Part shown: in pieces, positions 9,833 through 20,031 of the stretch
Layout of the letters: each line of letters begins with the position of its first letter
Numbering within the stretch: the stretch's first letter is position 1
Assembly: GCA_001179505.1 (NCBI GenBank)
Contig: CDMY01000748.1
Span: 1 to 28,846 of the forward strand
Direction of reading: 5' to 3'
Length of the DNA stretch: 28,846 nucleotides
Source of the DNA: Vitrella brassicaformis
Taxonomy: Eukaryota; Sar; Vitrellaceae
Translations under genes and position numbers: made by a program
The notes under the pieces: generated by a model
The model's input: only the letters and a program-made list of their open reading frames with translations
Database searches by the model: none
Told to the model about the DNA's origin: nothing

Positions 9833-12509
9833 CTAATACCACTTCACACGTAATTGGGCGGGCCCCTGAACGAGGTTGCTGCACTCGTGGCCAAGCTTGT
9901 CGAGGTCGTAGCCCGGCGGGCACTTCTTCACCTGAAGCACGGGAAGAGACCAGCAAGCACAACACAGACGAGTCAGCTGCCCCTGTGTGTGTCCGTTCGG
10001 TGCCTAAGTACCTACCATTACTGCCCTCTTGGTGTCGAGGCACTCCTTGCCGACCAGTTGTGAGCCGCCGGGGCATTTGTATTGCACGGGGAAGTTCTCA
10101 CGTTCGGTGCAGACGGCATCCTTGTCCGGCGAGGCTGAGGGACACGACCAACGGACACAACGAGCGAACGTATCGTCGTCTGCAACATGGCTTCGTGTGG
10201 TGAGGTGAGAGCTCACTCTTGTTGTCAGGGCAGCACGCCTCGGTGCCTGTCTTGGGGCAGCCAGGGCAGTAGGGCGTCGCGGGCGTCATGTGGTGTTTCA
10301 CGTAGAAGTGGTTGCTGACGGTGTAGCCCTTCGGGCAGTAGCTGCACACACAATCGACACATGCGCAGCACACATACGCAGCACACACACAGACACACAT
10401 GCAGGTGGACGCCTCAGGGTACGTCTGGGGGTGGGTGGCTTACGTCTGGGGCTTGACTTTCTCGATTCTGCAGCAGATGTTCTCATGACAGAGGTGGTAG
10501 CCCTCCGGGCACTTCGGTTTGGCCTTGGTCTGCCGTGGTTGCCACATTTCGCCATGGCTGCGATGCTCCCTGGCACCGCCGTTGATGACGAAGCCCACTC
10601 CGATCATCAGGAGGCCCACACACACGGCAGCCAGCAGCCACCAACGCCCCTTCAGCCATCCCCATGAGGACGAACTGACCAGGGAGGGAGGGAGGGAGGG
10701 AGGGCGGTAACACCACACACATTGAACCATCGGCCAATTAGCGGTGGTGCTCGTTGTCTTACCTCTTGTCGGGTGTTGTGGCGCCGTCAATGCCGTCAAT
10801 GCCGATCAGCCGATACTCAAGAAAAATGGGTTCCCTCCGCGAGACTTGTGGCGGAACCATGACCCGCCGCACCTCACCCACACGCATATCGATGTGGACC
10901 TCCTGGGCCCACCAAGCCAGCTCCGAGACCACTGTACTTCTTTGTCCCTCATTGTCTATTTCGCCGTCAAATGCGTCCCGCCAGGCGATCCGGTGGTACG
11001 TGATTCGCTGTGTACGTGTCGGCTTGGGCCCCCTACCCTCGCGCAGTACGCGATACATCATGCTCGACGCAATCGGGTGAAATACCTGCAGCATGACAGA
11101 CAGACAGACATGTGGCGAGAACACCAAACCCTTTTGCACCAAACCCTTTTTGTGGGCACCCTCTCTGTGTGCCAAGCGTGTCGTCAACAGTCTTGACGCC
11201 GTACATGGCGGCATTAATTTCGAATGCCTCCTGCTCTGTCGCACTGGCCATCTTCAGCGGCGCGGCGATCTCATCGGGCGAGGCACCAAGCCGTCTACGG
11301 CGATAGTGGTCGACCATACGGCTGACATGCTCGGGCGGGACGTCCTCCACTGGCCGAGACCACCTGCACAGACACTCACGGGGCGAGCAGCCGTCAATCG
11401 TGGTGTGTCTACTGCTCTTGAAGGCCTACATGTTCAATCGGTTCCGCAGGTTGTCATTCATGTGGTCGACGGTCGACTGTGTGGTGGCGATGGTGTGGCC
11501 GCAGACCTTCACTGAGTGAATGGGGTCGTCGCCACTCAGAGGCATCAGGAAAGGTGTGACAGCCTGTTGGTTCACACACACACACACACACACACAGAGA
11601 GAGAGAAAGAGAGAGAGAGACAAAGAGGGCGCAAGAGATGGATCGCTGGCTCCCTCTTTCGCCCCCATTGTTTCATCTCACCTTGATTTCGTTGTCGAGG
11701 TTCTCATATCGTCGTTTGACCGCCGCGAGCTCGCTCTCCAGCTGGGCCTTCTCAGCAACAAACGCCTTGACAAAAGAGCCGACCGCCGTCATGAAGTCAC
11801 CCAGGCCCTCAGGGGTGCCTGTTGCCGGCACCGTCGGCTCAGTGACCTCACTGTGAGTCGCCTCTGCTGCTGCAGCATCCTTGTCGATTGGCGACAGCAT
11901 CAGCTTGACCCAGTAGTCATGAAGCCCTGCACGTGTTCGTCCACACCAGAAGCCAGCCATTCGCACCATGGTGATCTATCCACGGCGGCCCTTCCCCTCT
12001 CTCCATCTTCACTCACCAGCGAAGTTTCGCTCTTTGGCTTCCTCGAAAAGGTGGCTGATAGACACCTGCCTACTGGCCGTGCGCGCCGTCGCGCTACGGA
12101 TGGTCTCCGCATCCAAGATGGCCCTGTGGATGAGCTTGAAGGCATCAGCGTCCATGTCAATGAACATCCGCTCCTTGCTGTCCCTGTCGGTGAGCTTGAT
12201 GAGCCTCCCGTCCCAGCTCCCAGAGAAGATAGTGGCCAGCAGGGTGCCCTCGACCCCCTCTCCATGTGTGAGCCGTCGGCGCTTGACACTCAGCTCGTAG
12301 CCGCCGATGTTGAGCAGCAGGACGTCGTCAGGGGAGGCATTCGCCGCATCCGATGCGCCATGTTTCTGCCGCTCTTGCTGCAGGTCGGCCTCAGCCTGTT
12401 GAACCTGTTGGTGAAGGGAGCCGATAGCGTCACTGGCGGCGGCTGCTGACGCGTTGAAGTGGTTGAGAATCGAGGTCACGCTGAATCTCTCCGCTGCCAG
12501 GTCAGCCAT
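9833..12509 (-). CDS. BTB (KCTD/T1-like) - FKBP-like - transmembrane - cysteine-rich (oocyst-wall-like) protein
   Basis: Exons (descending): 12509-12017, 11926-11682, 11563-11430, 11363-11198, 11085-10763, 10674-10444, 10341-10217, 10134-10016, 9931-9833. The sum is 1935 bases, 644 aa, and every junction keeps phase. Residues 62-133 are a potassium-channel-tetramerisation-type BTB domain (DDVLLLNIGGYEL, GTLLATIFSG, FIDMDADAFKLIHRAIL). Helical, partly coiled-coil sequence follows. About residues 355-445 resemble an FKBP prolyl isomerase (MYRVLREGRGPKP, DMRVGEVRRVMVPP, IFLEYRLIGI) with poor conservation in the middle. A transmembrane helix lies near 464-486 (WWLLAAVCVGLLMIGVGFVI). The C-terminus has Cys-Pro-rich repeats (CPEGYHLCHENICC, YCPKGY, YCPGCPKTGTEACCPD, KCPGGSQL, KCPPGYDLDKLGHEC) like apicomplexan oocyst-wall proteins. 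Alternative: two genes, with the second starting at an ATG at 10730 and the first ending inside the intron at 10759. The strong GTAAGA donor at 10762 and the matching phase favour one gene. Confidence 0.65.
11122..11151. repeat. Tandem 15-base duplication inside an intron
   Basis: CACCAAACCCTTTTG occurs twice head-to-tail, the second copy differing only at its last base. It sits inside the fourth intron of the BTB gene. It looks like a recent slippage or repair duplication with no visible function. Confidence 0.7.
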
Positions 12510-12814
12510 CTTGGGTGTAAGCCACGAAACGCCGACTGCATCAAAGGCGTTGCACACATAGATGTGCGTGCGTCGATGGACAGATCTCTCTCTTTTCCCT
12601 TGTTTGTGGCACCTCCTCACCCGCCTGATCTGCTCAAGAAGCCCTCCGCAGCGTCGCTCCTTCCCAATCACTTGCGAGCTCGGAAGGAAAGCTCGCTGTG
12701 GAGAGTGGGAAGGCCAGAAAAGCCAGTGGGAGGCGCTGTCCAGTGGAAGAGGGAGCTTTCTGTGAGGCGGGCGCGGCTGCGCATCGGCCAACTGACGAGT
12801 CTACACCGACAACA
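12510..12814. promoter_or_regulatory. Divergent promoter region with AGCTCGCAAG element (12671-12680)
   Basis: This is a 305-base divergent region between the BTB gene (-) and the small membrane-protein gene (+). CTTGCGAGCT at 12671-12680 is the reverse complement of the element also found at 17868-17877 and 27855-27864, both in divergent regions. No other gene is visible. A long open frame crosses it on the minus strand upstream of the chosen BTB start, but it has no ATG-led domain. Confidence 0.5.
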
Positions 12815-13442
12815 ATGCTGCTGCGGCTGAGTGCGGTTCGTCTGGCTCATCCGTCCTTCTACGGGCAGACGAGGCTGTGGAGGCACCGGTTCGGCAAGGC
12901 GGGCGACTATGCGGTGGAGCGGCTGTTCATCTTCGCTAAGCGGTACTTGCCCTCGTGGTACCAGTTCTACTACTTCAAGGAGGGCATCTACGACATCATG
13001 ACGGCCGCCGCGGCGGCTCTCATGTACCTCCTCATTGGCTATATGGGTGGGTAATAAATACGAGTGCCAGGCAGGTTTGCACGTGTGTGTGCCGTGTATG
13101 GTGTCTGTCTGTCTGTGTGTGTATGGTGTCAGGTGTGAGCTGCGTATGGACGTGGAACGATGCGGTCCATCGCACCTGGAAGCACTACGTGCGCAAGGAG
13201 GTACACACACACACACACACACGTGTCAGTGTTTGGTACGAGTGTGTGTGTGTGTGTTTGATCCATTGACTCATTGGTTGACTGGTTGGTTCAGAAGGAG
13301 CGCAAGGCGCTGATGGACATCATTGCCCGGGCCCGGGAGGACGGACTCGTACCCGAATCCATCGTACACGACTTTGGTACCTACCAAACACACACAGACA
13401 CACACAAGATCTGTCGTCTTCTCTCCCGTGTCATCAGAGTGA
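12815..13442 (+). CDS. Small single-pass membrane protein, possibly mitochondrial
   Basis: Exons: 12815-13046, 13133-13200, 13295-13376, 13438-13442, giving 128 aa. The last exon contributes only five bases, including the stop. The N-terminus MLLRLSAVRLAHPSFYGQ is short, basic and lacks acids, as mitochondrial presequences do. One hydrophobic segment (IMTAAAAALMYLLIGYMGVSC) is followed by a lysine/arginine-rich amphipathic tail (HRTWKHYVRKEKERKALMDIIARAREDG). This size and layout resemble accessory subunits of respiratory complexes or ATP synthase, which are highly divergent in alveolates. I do not recognise the family, so this is inference only. The intron between exons 2 and 3 is a clear case of (CA)n at the donor and (TG)n before the acceptor. 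Confidence 0.65.
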
Positions 13443-13952
13443 TCGACGGGCAGTTCCGTTCTGTTTCGTTTCATTTCATTTCGTTTGCCTGGGGTCCGAC
13501 CGATGTGCAGTTCGTCCATCCATCCACTCTGACTGACTCAGCTGGCTACACATGTTGGTTGGTGTAAGTGTCCTTCTTGCTCGGCTCGTGGGGCGTCAGA
13601 GCTTCAGGCCGGTATCTACCTTGTGTCGTGATAGTTGAATGCCTGTCACTCTGTCTGTCTGCGTGGGCATGGTGTGCGTGAGCAGAGGCGGGGGCACTGC
13701 GGTGTGTGCCATCATGCTGGCGTGCACTGAAGTGTCTCAGCAGCTACACACGCCTGCATTCGCCCCGTATGCAGCCAGGCAGTCGGGCAGTATGTCTGCA
13801 GAGAGCGATGTGAGTATGTTGATTGACACTTGTCTGTCTGTGACGCTCATCTCATGCACTCATGGCTTGAATGAGTCAGTCAACCCCATACCGATCCAAC
13901 CCTCGCACACACGTGCAGCTCATCACTCCCACCAACGAACACATCTGAGTGT
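13443..13952. other. Convergent intergenic region
   Basis: This separates the small membrane-protein gene (+) from the helicase gene (-). I see only short open frames and TG-rich tracts here. It is probably 3' untranslated sequence of both genes. Confidence 0.5.
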
Positions 13953-15760
13953 CTAGGCGTTCCCCCCGCCCAGCTGCAGGGCGGCCAGAGCCATCTCCTC
14001 CAGCGCACTCACGTCGTTTGTCTTTGTCTTCTTGCGTCGCTTGGGCGCCCTCTCCTGCTGCTCCCCAGCACTGCTCTCCTCATCCGATGCCGATGCCGAT
14101 GCCGCACCGTCGTCTTGGTCCAGCATCATTGCTAGCGTTGCGCCGCCTGGCTCATGGTCATGGTCGTCCTCCTCACCGGCACCGCCCCGCTGCTCGCGGT
14201 GCCTCTGCTTCTTGAGCTGGGACTTTTTCCTCTTGTGCTTGGCCTGGACACGCTCACGCTGAAGCTCCTGCAGTCAGCCACACGCACACAGAGAGAGAGG
14301 GAGAGAGAGATTGAGAATAGCGGCTGGTGCATTGTGGGTGTGGTGTGCAGTCCTTACTGTGTCTTGTTGGCTTCTCCTTGCGAGTCGGCGCTTCATCTGT
14401 GCGAGGAAACGCTGCCGACCGCTCAGGCCGGCATCGGCCGTCGCATCATCGTCATCGCTCTGGTCTTCTTCTCGGTTGCAGCTCTCGTCGACGGGCGGCC
14501 TGATCGACAAGACAAGATATGTGGAGGGATGCACTGATTGTGTCTGTGTGCGTGTCTGTGTCTCGCTCTCATTCTCACTGTGTGTCTGCTGCAGGAGTGT
14601 GTTCGGCTTCCTGCTGCTCGTCAGAGTCGTCATCATCGTCGTGGAAGAAGGTGTGCCGCTCCTCACTCAGCTTGCTCAGCCCAGCTGCACACACGCACCG
14701 ACACACCGACACACACACACACACACACAGGGAGACCACCAGCTAGGCATGAGTGACCACTGGGTGTCTTGACGCCTGTGGGAGCAGGCATACCGAGTCC
14801 CTTGACCTTGGCCGTGCCGTCAGCGCGAAATCGAATGCGCTGCTTACGCAATGCTGCCGAGTATCACACACGGACAATCACACAGACAGACAGACAGGCA
14901 GAATCACAATTGGTAGGCAGCACTTCTCTGTCCGCTCACTCACTCACCTTGCTCCAGCATCTGCTGCCTCTTCCGCTGATGCACCGACTCGTCCACAATC
15001 GGCGGCTGCCTCTCTCGTGAGCCAGACGACCCACCCACGGGCACCAGCAGCTCATCGTCGTCATCCTCCTCCTCGTCGTCACCGTCACGAGCATCCGGCT
15101 CGTGAGCCTTCCGCTCTTGCGCGTGTCGTCTCTCTCCCTTGACGGTGTCGCCCCCTCGACGCTCGGTGGATGACGTCTGCGTGGGAGTTGGTAATGGTGT
15201 GTGTGTTGACACAGCGCCACCAGCACCACCCTCCCTCCTCAGCTGCTTCTCCACCTTGCGCAGCCGGATCTTCTCTTTCAGCTTCTCCAAGTTGCTCATC
15301 TTTCGCCCTCCTGGGGCGGGGGCGGGGGCAGACGCACCAATCTCACGCTGCTCGCCCTCGTCGTCGCCGTCGTCGTCGCTCTCCTCGCCGTTGCCGTCAT
15401 CCGCCGTCCCGCCCGCAGTACTGATGTGGATGTCTGGGGCGGTGGGGAGGCCCAGTGAGAGAGCGAAGGCGGGCAGGTCGGTCTGCTCGAGTGTGTTGGT
15501 GCCGCTGGACGATGGCGAGAGGAGATGGAGGGACCGGATGTACGAGCAGAAGGCGCGCTGGGCCAGGTACTTGATGTGCGGACTGAGAGGGGGAGGCACA
15601 CACACACGCGCGGGCAGACAGGAAGGCATTTGTGTGTGTGTGTGTGTGTGTGTGTGTTTGTGGCTGGCGTGACGTACTTTGCTACGAGTGTGGCTTGGAG
15701 CTTGCCTTGCACCGACATGCGCTTCTTGGGATTCATCGATATCACACTCACCTCAATCTG

Positions 15761-15795
<35 letters not shown>

Positions 15796-17187
15796 CAATG
15801 CCGCATCCAACCACCCCACCCCACTCCCCCTCCACCATACGGCTGACCTTTCTCTCCCTGAGTCTGTCGACGAATCCCTTCTCGCACGGCATGAGGAAGA
15901 GCAGCCCGTGGCCCACACTCGTGTACCTGGCCGTCCGGCCCACCCGATGAATGTACGAGTCGACACAGTCGGGACAGTCCACCTGCACCACCCAGTCCAC
16001 ATCAGGGAAGTCCACACCCCGCGCAGCCACGTCAGTCGCCAGCAGCGCCACACCACCCCCGCCGCCTCCTTTGCCGGCCGCTCGGCTGACGAACGACTGG
16101 AAAACCTCCAGCCGCTTTAGCTGCGACTGCTTGCCGTGCAGTTCCATCAGGGAACACCCTGCGCACACACACGAAGAGAGAGAGGGAGAGAGAGAGAGAA
16201 AGGGGGATGCATGTGTGTAGGTGTGTGTGTGTGACGTACCCGGTTTTAGTACTCTGAGGACTTCGTAGAGGTACCTGACTTGTTTGGTTGACGAGAGGAA
16301 CACGATCATCTTCTTGGCGGCGTGTGTGCGGAGGAAGGCAAAGAGCGTGTCGACCTTCCTCTCCAGCGGCACCACCATGTAGGTCTGCCGCAGACGGACC
16401 GGCGTCGCTGTCGACGCATTGGCGTGCACACGCAGGTACTCATGAGCCGACTGCAGACACAGACACACACACACAGACAGACAGGTGTGTGGCTGTTTCT
16501 CTCTCTCATCTGTGTGTGTGTTGGTGGCTGACCTTCATCATTGTCTTAGCGAGGTCCTTGACGGCATGGTGCAGGGTGGCCGAAAAGAGGAGCGTCTGCC
16601 TGTCGGAGGGCAGGTACTCGAGGATGCGCTCCATGGTGTCGCGGAAACCCATGTCCATCACGCGATCCGCCTCGTCCAACACTATGGCAACACACACACA
16701 CACACACACACCGATAGAACCACACACGCACACATAATGGCCAACGCACCGAGCATCTGCAGGTGCTGTGTGTCGAAGAGGGGCGTCTGCTCGAGGTGCT
16801 GCAGCAGCCTCCCCGGCGTGGCCACGATGACCGACAGCAGGCTCAGCCGCTCCTGCTCGTTCTTGACGTCCTTGCCGCCAATCAGACAACCATACGACAA
16901 AGTGTGGTACCTGACACACACACGCGCACACATACACACATGCATACAGAGAGGGGGAGGGATGCAGGCAGACAGGGAGGGAGAGAGGGAGTGTCATCTG
17001 TCTATTATCTTTCTTACTTGCCGACTTTGCTGAGTACGTCGAATATCTGTGCGGCCAGCTCTCGAGTGGGCGAGAGCAGCAGAGCCCCCAGCCCGTCGGT
17101 GCGGCCCCACCGACGCCGATACAGCAACTCCAACACCTGCAACACAAACACGCACAGCGAAACACATCCATCCATCCATCCATCCAG

Positions 17188-17230
<43 letters not shown>

Positions 17231-17797
17231 TGTGTGGTGTAAGCTGACCGGTATAACGAATGCGAGTGTCTTGCCCGATCCCGTCTTGGCCTCCCCCAGC
17301 ACGTCACGGCCACACAGGGCATGGGGGATGGCCGCACGCTGGATCTCCGTCATCCGCGCATAGCCCCCCTCACGCAGCCCCTGCAGCGAGTGACGCGATA
17401 TCGGCAAATCCGAGAACAGATGCACCGTCATGACGCCCGTGGCTGGCAGGTTGTCCTGGTCATCATCATGAGGGTCCTGATGTGATGATACTGATGCTTT
17501 GGCGAGAGAAGCGACGATGGGCGGCTGCCACTGCTGGCCTGGCTGCGGGCACTCGATGAGAGTTCGCTGGGTCAGCTCGGTGATCTCGGCAGCGTCCCGA
17601 TTGCTGCGGCTGACCTTTGGGTTTGCGGGCCGTCCTTGGCCTCTGCTCCCTCGTTTGTGATGGCCGCGGCCTCTGTGACCGCTGCCGCCTCGTCCCGACT
17701 GATGATAAGAATCACGGCCTCCGCTCTCTGTTGATGACGCGTTTCCACGAGGACGGGAAGAAGATGACCCGCGTTTTCGCTCCCGATTCTTCATCAT
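13953..17797 (-). CDS. DDX10: DEAD-box RNA helicase, DDX10/Dbp4 type
   Basis: Exons (descending): 17797-17249, 17136-17018, 16910-16750, 16681-16533, 16450-16240, 16158-15848, 15757-15678, 15582-14948, 14853-14761, 14684-14579, 14499-14358, 14267-13953. Total 956 aa, all phases consistent. The core carries every DEAD-box motif: Q motif ([10 protein letters not shown]), [28 protein letters not shown] (DEAD at 279-282), [31 protein letters not shown] and [34 protein letters not shown], the IGGK loop and [18 protein letters not shown] after the core are typical of DDX10/Dbp4, which releases U14 snoRNA from pre-ribosomes in the nucleolus. The N-terminus is Arg/Gly-rich and the C-terminus has long acidic and lysine-rich tracts, as in orthologues. 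The gene is head-to-head with the zinc-ribbon gene. Confidence 0.92.
17137..17248 (-). repeat. Compound microsatellite filling a helicase intron
   Basis: Read in the sense direction, the first helicase intron has GT-rich repeats next to the donor, then (GA)n, then (GGAT)n, and ends TTTGTGTTGCAG. Nearly the whole intron is simple repeat. Here the TG-like run is at the donor side, the reverse of the usual order in this window. Confidence 0.7.
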
Positions 17798-18015
17798 GGT
17801 AACGTGTTGGCGATGACACGTAGGCTGAATGAGATCTGCTCCCGTCTGCGAGCTTAGCTTCTTTTCAAGCTCGCAAGTGGAAAAGGGCGTTCCGGCGTCG
17901 TGAGGGGCACTCAGGTGAGGGAGGAAGAGCCACACGAACAGAAAGTGGCCAAGATCCATCACCACATTCATGATACATCTCTCTGTGTGTGTGCAGGTGC
18001 CGCAGATCTCTTGAA
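17798..18015. promoter_or_regulatory. Divergent promoter with paired AGCTCGCA elements (inverted repeat 17847-17875)
   Basis: This is a 218-base shared region between the helicase (-) and zinc-ribbon (+) genes. TGCGAGCTT at 17847-17855 and AAGCTCGCA at 17867-17875 form a perfect nine-base inverted repeat around an 11-base spacer. AGCTCGCAAG at 17868-17877 also occurs in two other divergent regions of this window. The symmetric layout would suit a dimeric DNA-binding protein. Nothing is known of it. Confidence 0.5.
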
Positions 18016-18594
18016 ATGATGGCATCCTGGAAGCGCCGAAGAAGGAAGAACCTCGCTACAGCACTGTGGTTCTTGGCTGCGCTGTGCGTCCTTACGAAGA
18101 GGCTCCACGGCTGTTTGATCACTGACAACTATCCGACGGCAGTTGAGCGGCCGCCCGAGCCCTGCTTCATCTTGCTTGGTAGCATCCCGAGAAGCATCTT
18201 GAATGGCGCAAGCGGCCATCCATCGACCATCCTAAACGCACAGGTCCGAAAAACACACATATCTGCACTCCCTTTGGCTCTCAATCCGTGTGCTGCCTGC
18301 CTGTCTGTTTGTCTGCCTGTCTGTCTGCCTGCGTGTGGGTGTGTGCAGCCGCGCAAGAGGTTGCCAGAGAGGACGGCCTTCGTGCACTGCGCCAAGTGCG
18401 GGGAGCTGCTCTATCGGTACAAGAAGGGCGGCAAGGGGACGCTCGTCAAGTGCTATGAGGAGCGCATCGTTGAGGACTTCACCAATGGCGACCTGACGTG
18501 CCACTCCTGCGGCAGTGAGTTCGCGCGGAGGACGCTCATCCACGGCAGACCGGCGCACAAGATGATCGGCGGCAAAGTCACCCTAAAGAAATAG
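18016..18594 (+). CDS. Plastid-type zinc-ribbon protein with bipartite targeting leader
   Basis: Exons: 18016-18243 and 18349-18594, giving 157 aa. Residues 1-34 ([12 protein letters not shown], then [14 protein letters not shown]) act as a signal peptide or anchor. The next 40 or so residues are transit-like, so the leader matches the two-part pattern of proteins sent to complex plastids. Exon 2 encodes the whole conserved domain: CAKC at 90-93, [25 protein letters not shown] at 127-130, [20 protein letters not shown]. This matches a small zinc-ribbon family I know from plants, whose function is not established. The four cysteines should bind one zinc ion. The intron is 105 bases, a multiple of three with no in-frame stop, so retention would insert 35 residues. 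Both MM codons are possible starts; the first was taken. Confidence 0.75.
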   Translation: MMASWKRRRRKNLATALWFLAALCVLTKRLHGCLITDNYPTAVERPPEPCFILLGSIPRSILNGASGHPSTILNAQVRKTHISALPLALNPCAACLSVCLPVCLPACGCVQPRKRLPERTAFVHCAKCGELLYRYKKGGKGTLVKCYEERIVEDFTNGDLTCHSCGSEFARRTLIHGRPAHKMIGGKVTLKK

Positions 18595-19450
18595 AGGGCT
18601 GATGGTAAGGCAGATGAGGGTGTTCGTTCGTGGCTGAATGCAGCGGTTTTTCTGTCTGCGAGAGAGAGAGAGGGAGGGAGGGAGGCATGCTGTCTCTGTG
18701 TGGGGTATCATTGTCACTCGACGGACGCCAGCTCGTTTCTTTCGGCTGGATGGCGTCACTGGCGGTGGTGAGAGCAGTCCTTGGTTGAAACACGACCTGG
18801 GACATCTCATGATCCGTCCCATTGCCGCCGGCGGGCCACACGAGTTGCTGCCGCTGTAGGCCTCATCCTACACCAGCGTCGTGTAGGCGCCTTTGTGTAT
18901 ATGTGAGGAGAGAAATTGAGAGGGTGTGTGTGTGCGTGCGTGCCCGGTGAAGATGGGCCGTGAGGGACGGCACACTGGACGCATCGTCCGTGCAGAGGGA
19001 CAATTGAACGGGGCTGCATTGTGGTCCGGATTAAGGTGCCTACTCAAAGAGAATCACTTCACCGCTATGGCTGCCGTCAGCCCCCTCACGGTCATCCACA
19101 TGGAGCGGGCATCGGATGCCGAGGCAGCGGCTCCGATATCATCGGCAAATTCCGCGGCGGGGACAACGTTTACATCCTTTACATCTTTCGCCGCCGTTGC
19201 GGATCGCGCGCTCTCCTCTCTCTGCGTTAGCCGTGCGACGACAGCCCTCCTGCTATCTCCCTGTCTCTCTGCCCTCTGTCTTAACGGCCGCCCCCTTCTC
19301 TGTCCATCTGCAGCATCCCTCGACTCCACTGTCATCGCTTGACTCCGAGTCTCTCTCTCTCCTCAGCTTATTCTCTTCACCAAGCGCCTTGTTGTCGTTC
19401 ATCTGCCCGCTGCTCGTCTGCGTTTCCTTCCGACGTCCGCTCCACGACCG
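18595..19450. other. Intergenic region between two rightward genes
   Basis: This lies downstream of the zinc-ribbon gene and upstream of the cationic-peptide gene. CCTACAC at 18867 and GTGTAGG at 18881 form a small hairpin that could sit at a transcript end. Both strands have moderately long open frames between about 18926 and 19342 with no recognisable domain. A pyrimidine-rich stretch with CTGCAG near 19310 could be a splice acceptor of a 5' leader intron for the next gene. Confidence 0.4.
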
Positions 19451-20031
19451 ATGAAGGCCCTCTCCCTTTCCATGCTGGTGTGCCTGCTCGGCATCGCACT
19501 GGTCTGCGCTGATGATATGAAGCCAGCTGCTCCTGCTGATGCGCCGTCTGCGGTGGCACGGCGTTTGAGAGGCGGGATAGCTGACGACGCCGACGAAGTG
19601 ACATCCGATGGTACGCACACACGATGGCTGTTTGCAGCTCGTGCACACACACGCTGCACAAGTACGTGCCTTTCCTGTGTGCCTGTGTGCCTGTAGGTGG
19701 TGTGTCTGATGCTCTTGTGGCGGGGCCAGCGGCAGCAGACTGTGAGGACGCGGCTGATGAGCCGACGGCTGCACCTCCAGGTGGGTGTGCAGACATCCCC
19801 ACCTCGCCCACACGTCATCCTTGTGTTGGCCACGTGTGTGTGTGTGTGTGTGTGTGTGCAGATGAAGATGAGCCCAGTGGCCTGGAGGCCGTGGAGGAGT
19901 CATCGAGTCCCACAGAGAGGAGGCTGGGCAAGGACAAGTGGTATGAGATCAAGGACAAGCTCAAGACGAAGTGGAACAAAATCAAGCGGAAGATCAAGGA
20001 CAAGTGGTATGGGGGCGGTGGCTACTATTAG
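19451..20031 (+). CDS. Secreted precursor with acidic propiece and cationic amphipathic C-terminal peptide
   Basis: Exons: 19451-19610, 19697-19780, 19862-20031, giving 137 aa with phases consistent. MKALSLSMLVCLLGIALVCA is a strong signal peptide. Residues 21-100 are rich in Ala, Asp, Glu and Pro, with RRLRGG at 37-42. After a dibasic ERR (RR at 101-102), residues 103-137 form a lysine- and tryptophan-rich segment. It begins LGKDKWYEIKDKLKTKW and ends KDKWYGGGGYY, with KDKWY occurring twice. I count eleven Lys and one Arg against four acidic residues, so a net charge near +8. A signal, an acidic neutralising propiece, a dibasic site and a cationic amphipathic helix are the usual design of antimicrobial-peptide precursors. 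This is inference by layout; I recognise no homologue. The alternative is a basic tail that binds wall polysaccharide or nucleic acid. Confidence 0.65.

Noticed and set aside
13201-13260. CA/TG tracts as a CRISPR array or tandem gene repeat
   Set aside because: They are dinucleotide microsatellites inside spliceosomal introns. There are no unique spacers of constant length, and the genome is eukaryotic.
15139-15672. 177-codon plus-strand open frame opposite the helicase
   Set aside because: It lies opposite an exon of DDX10 whose identity is secure. It is serine/proline low complexity from GC-rich antisense.
18926-19342. Open frames on both strands upstream of the cationic-peptide gene
   Set aside because: Neither has a domain, signal peptide or splice support. 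More likely promoter and 5' leader sequence.
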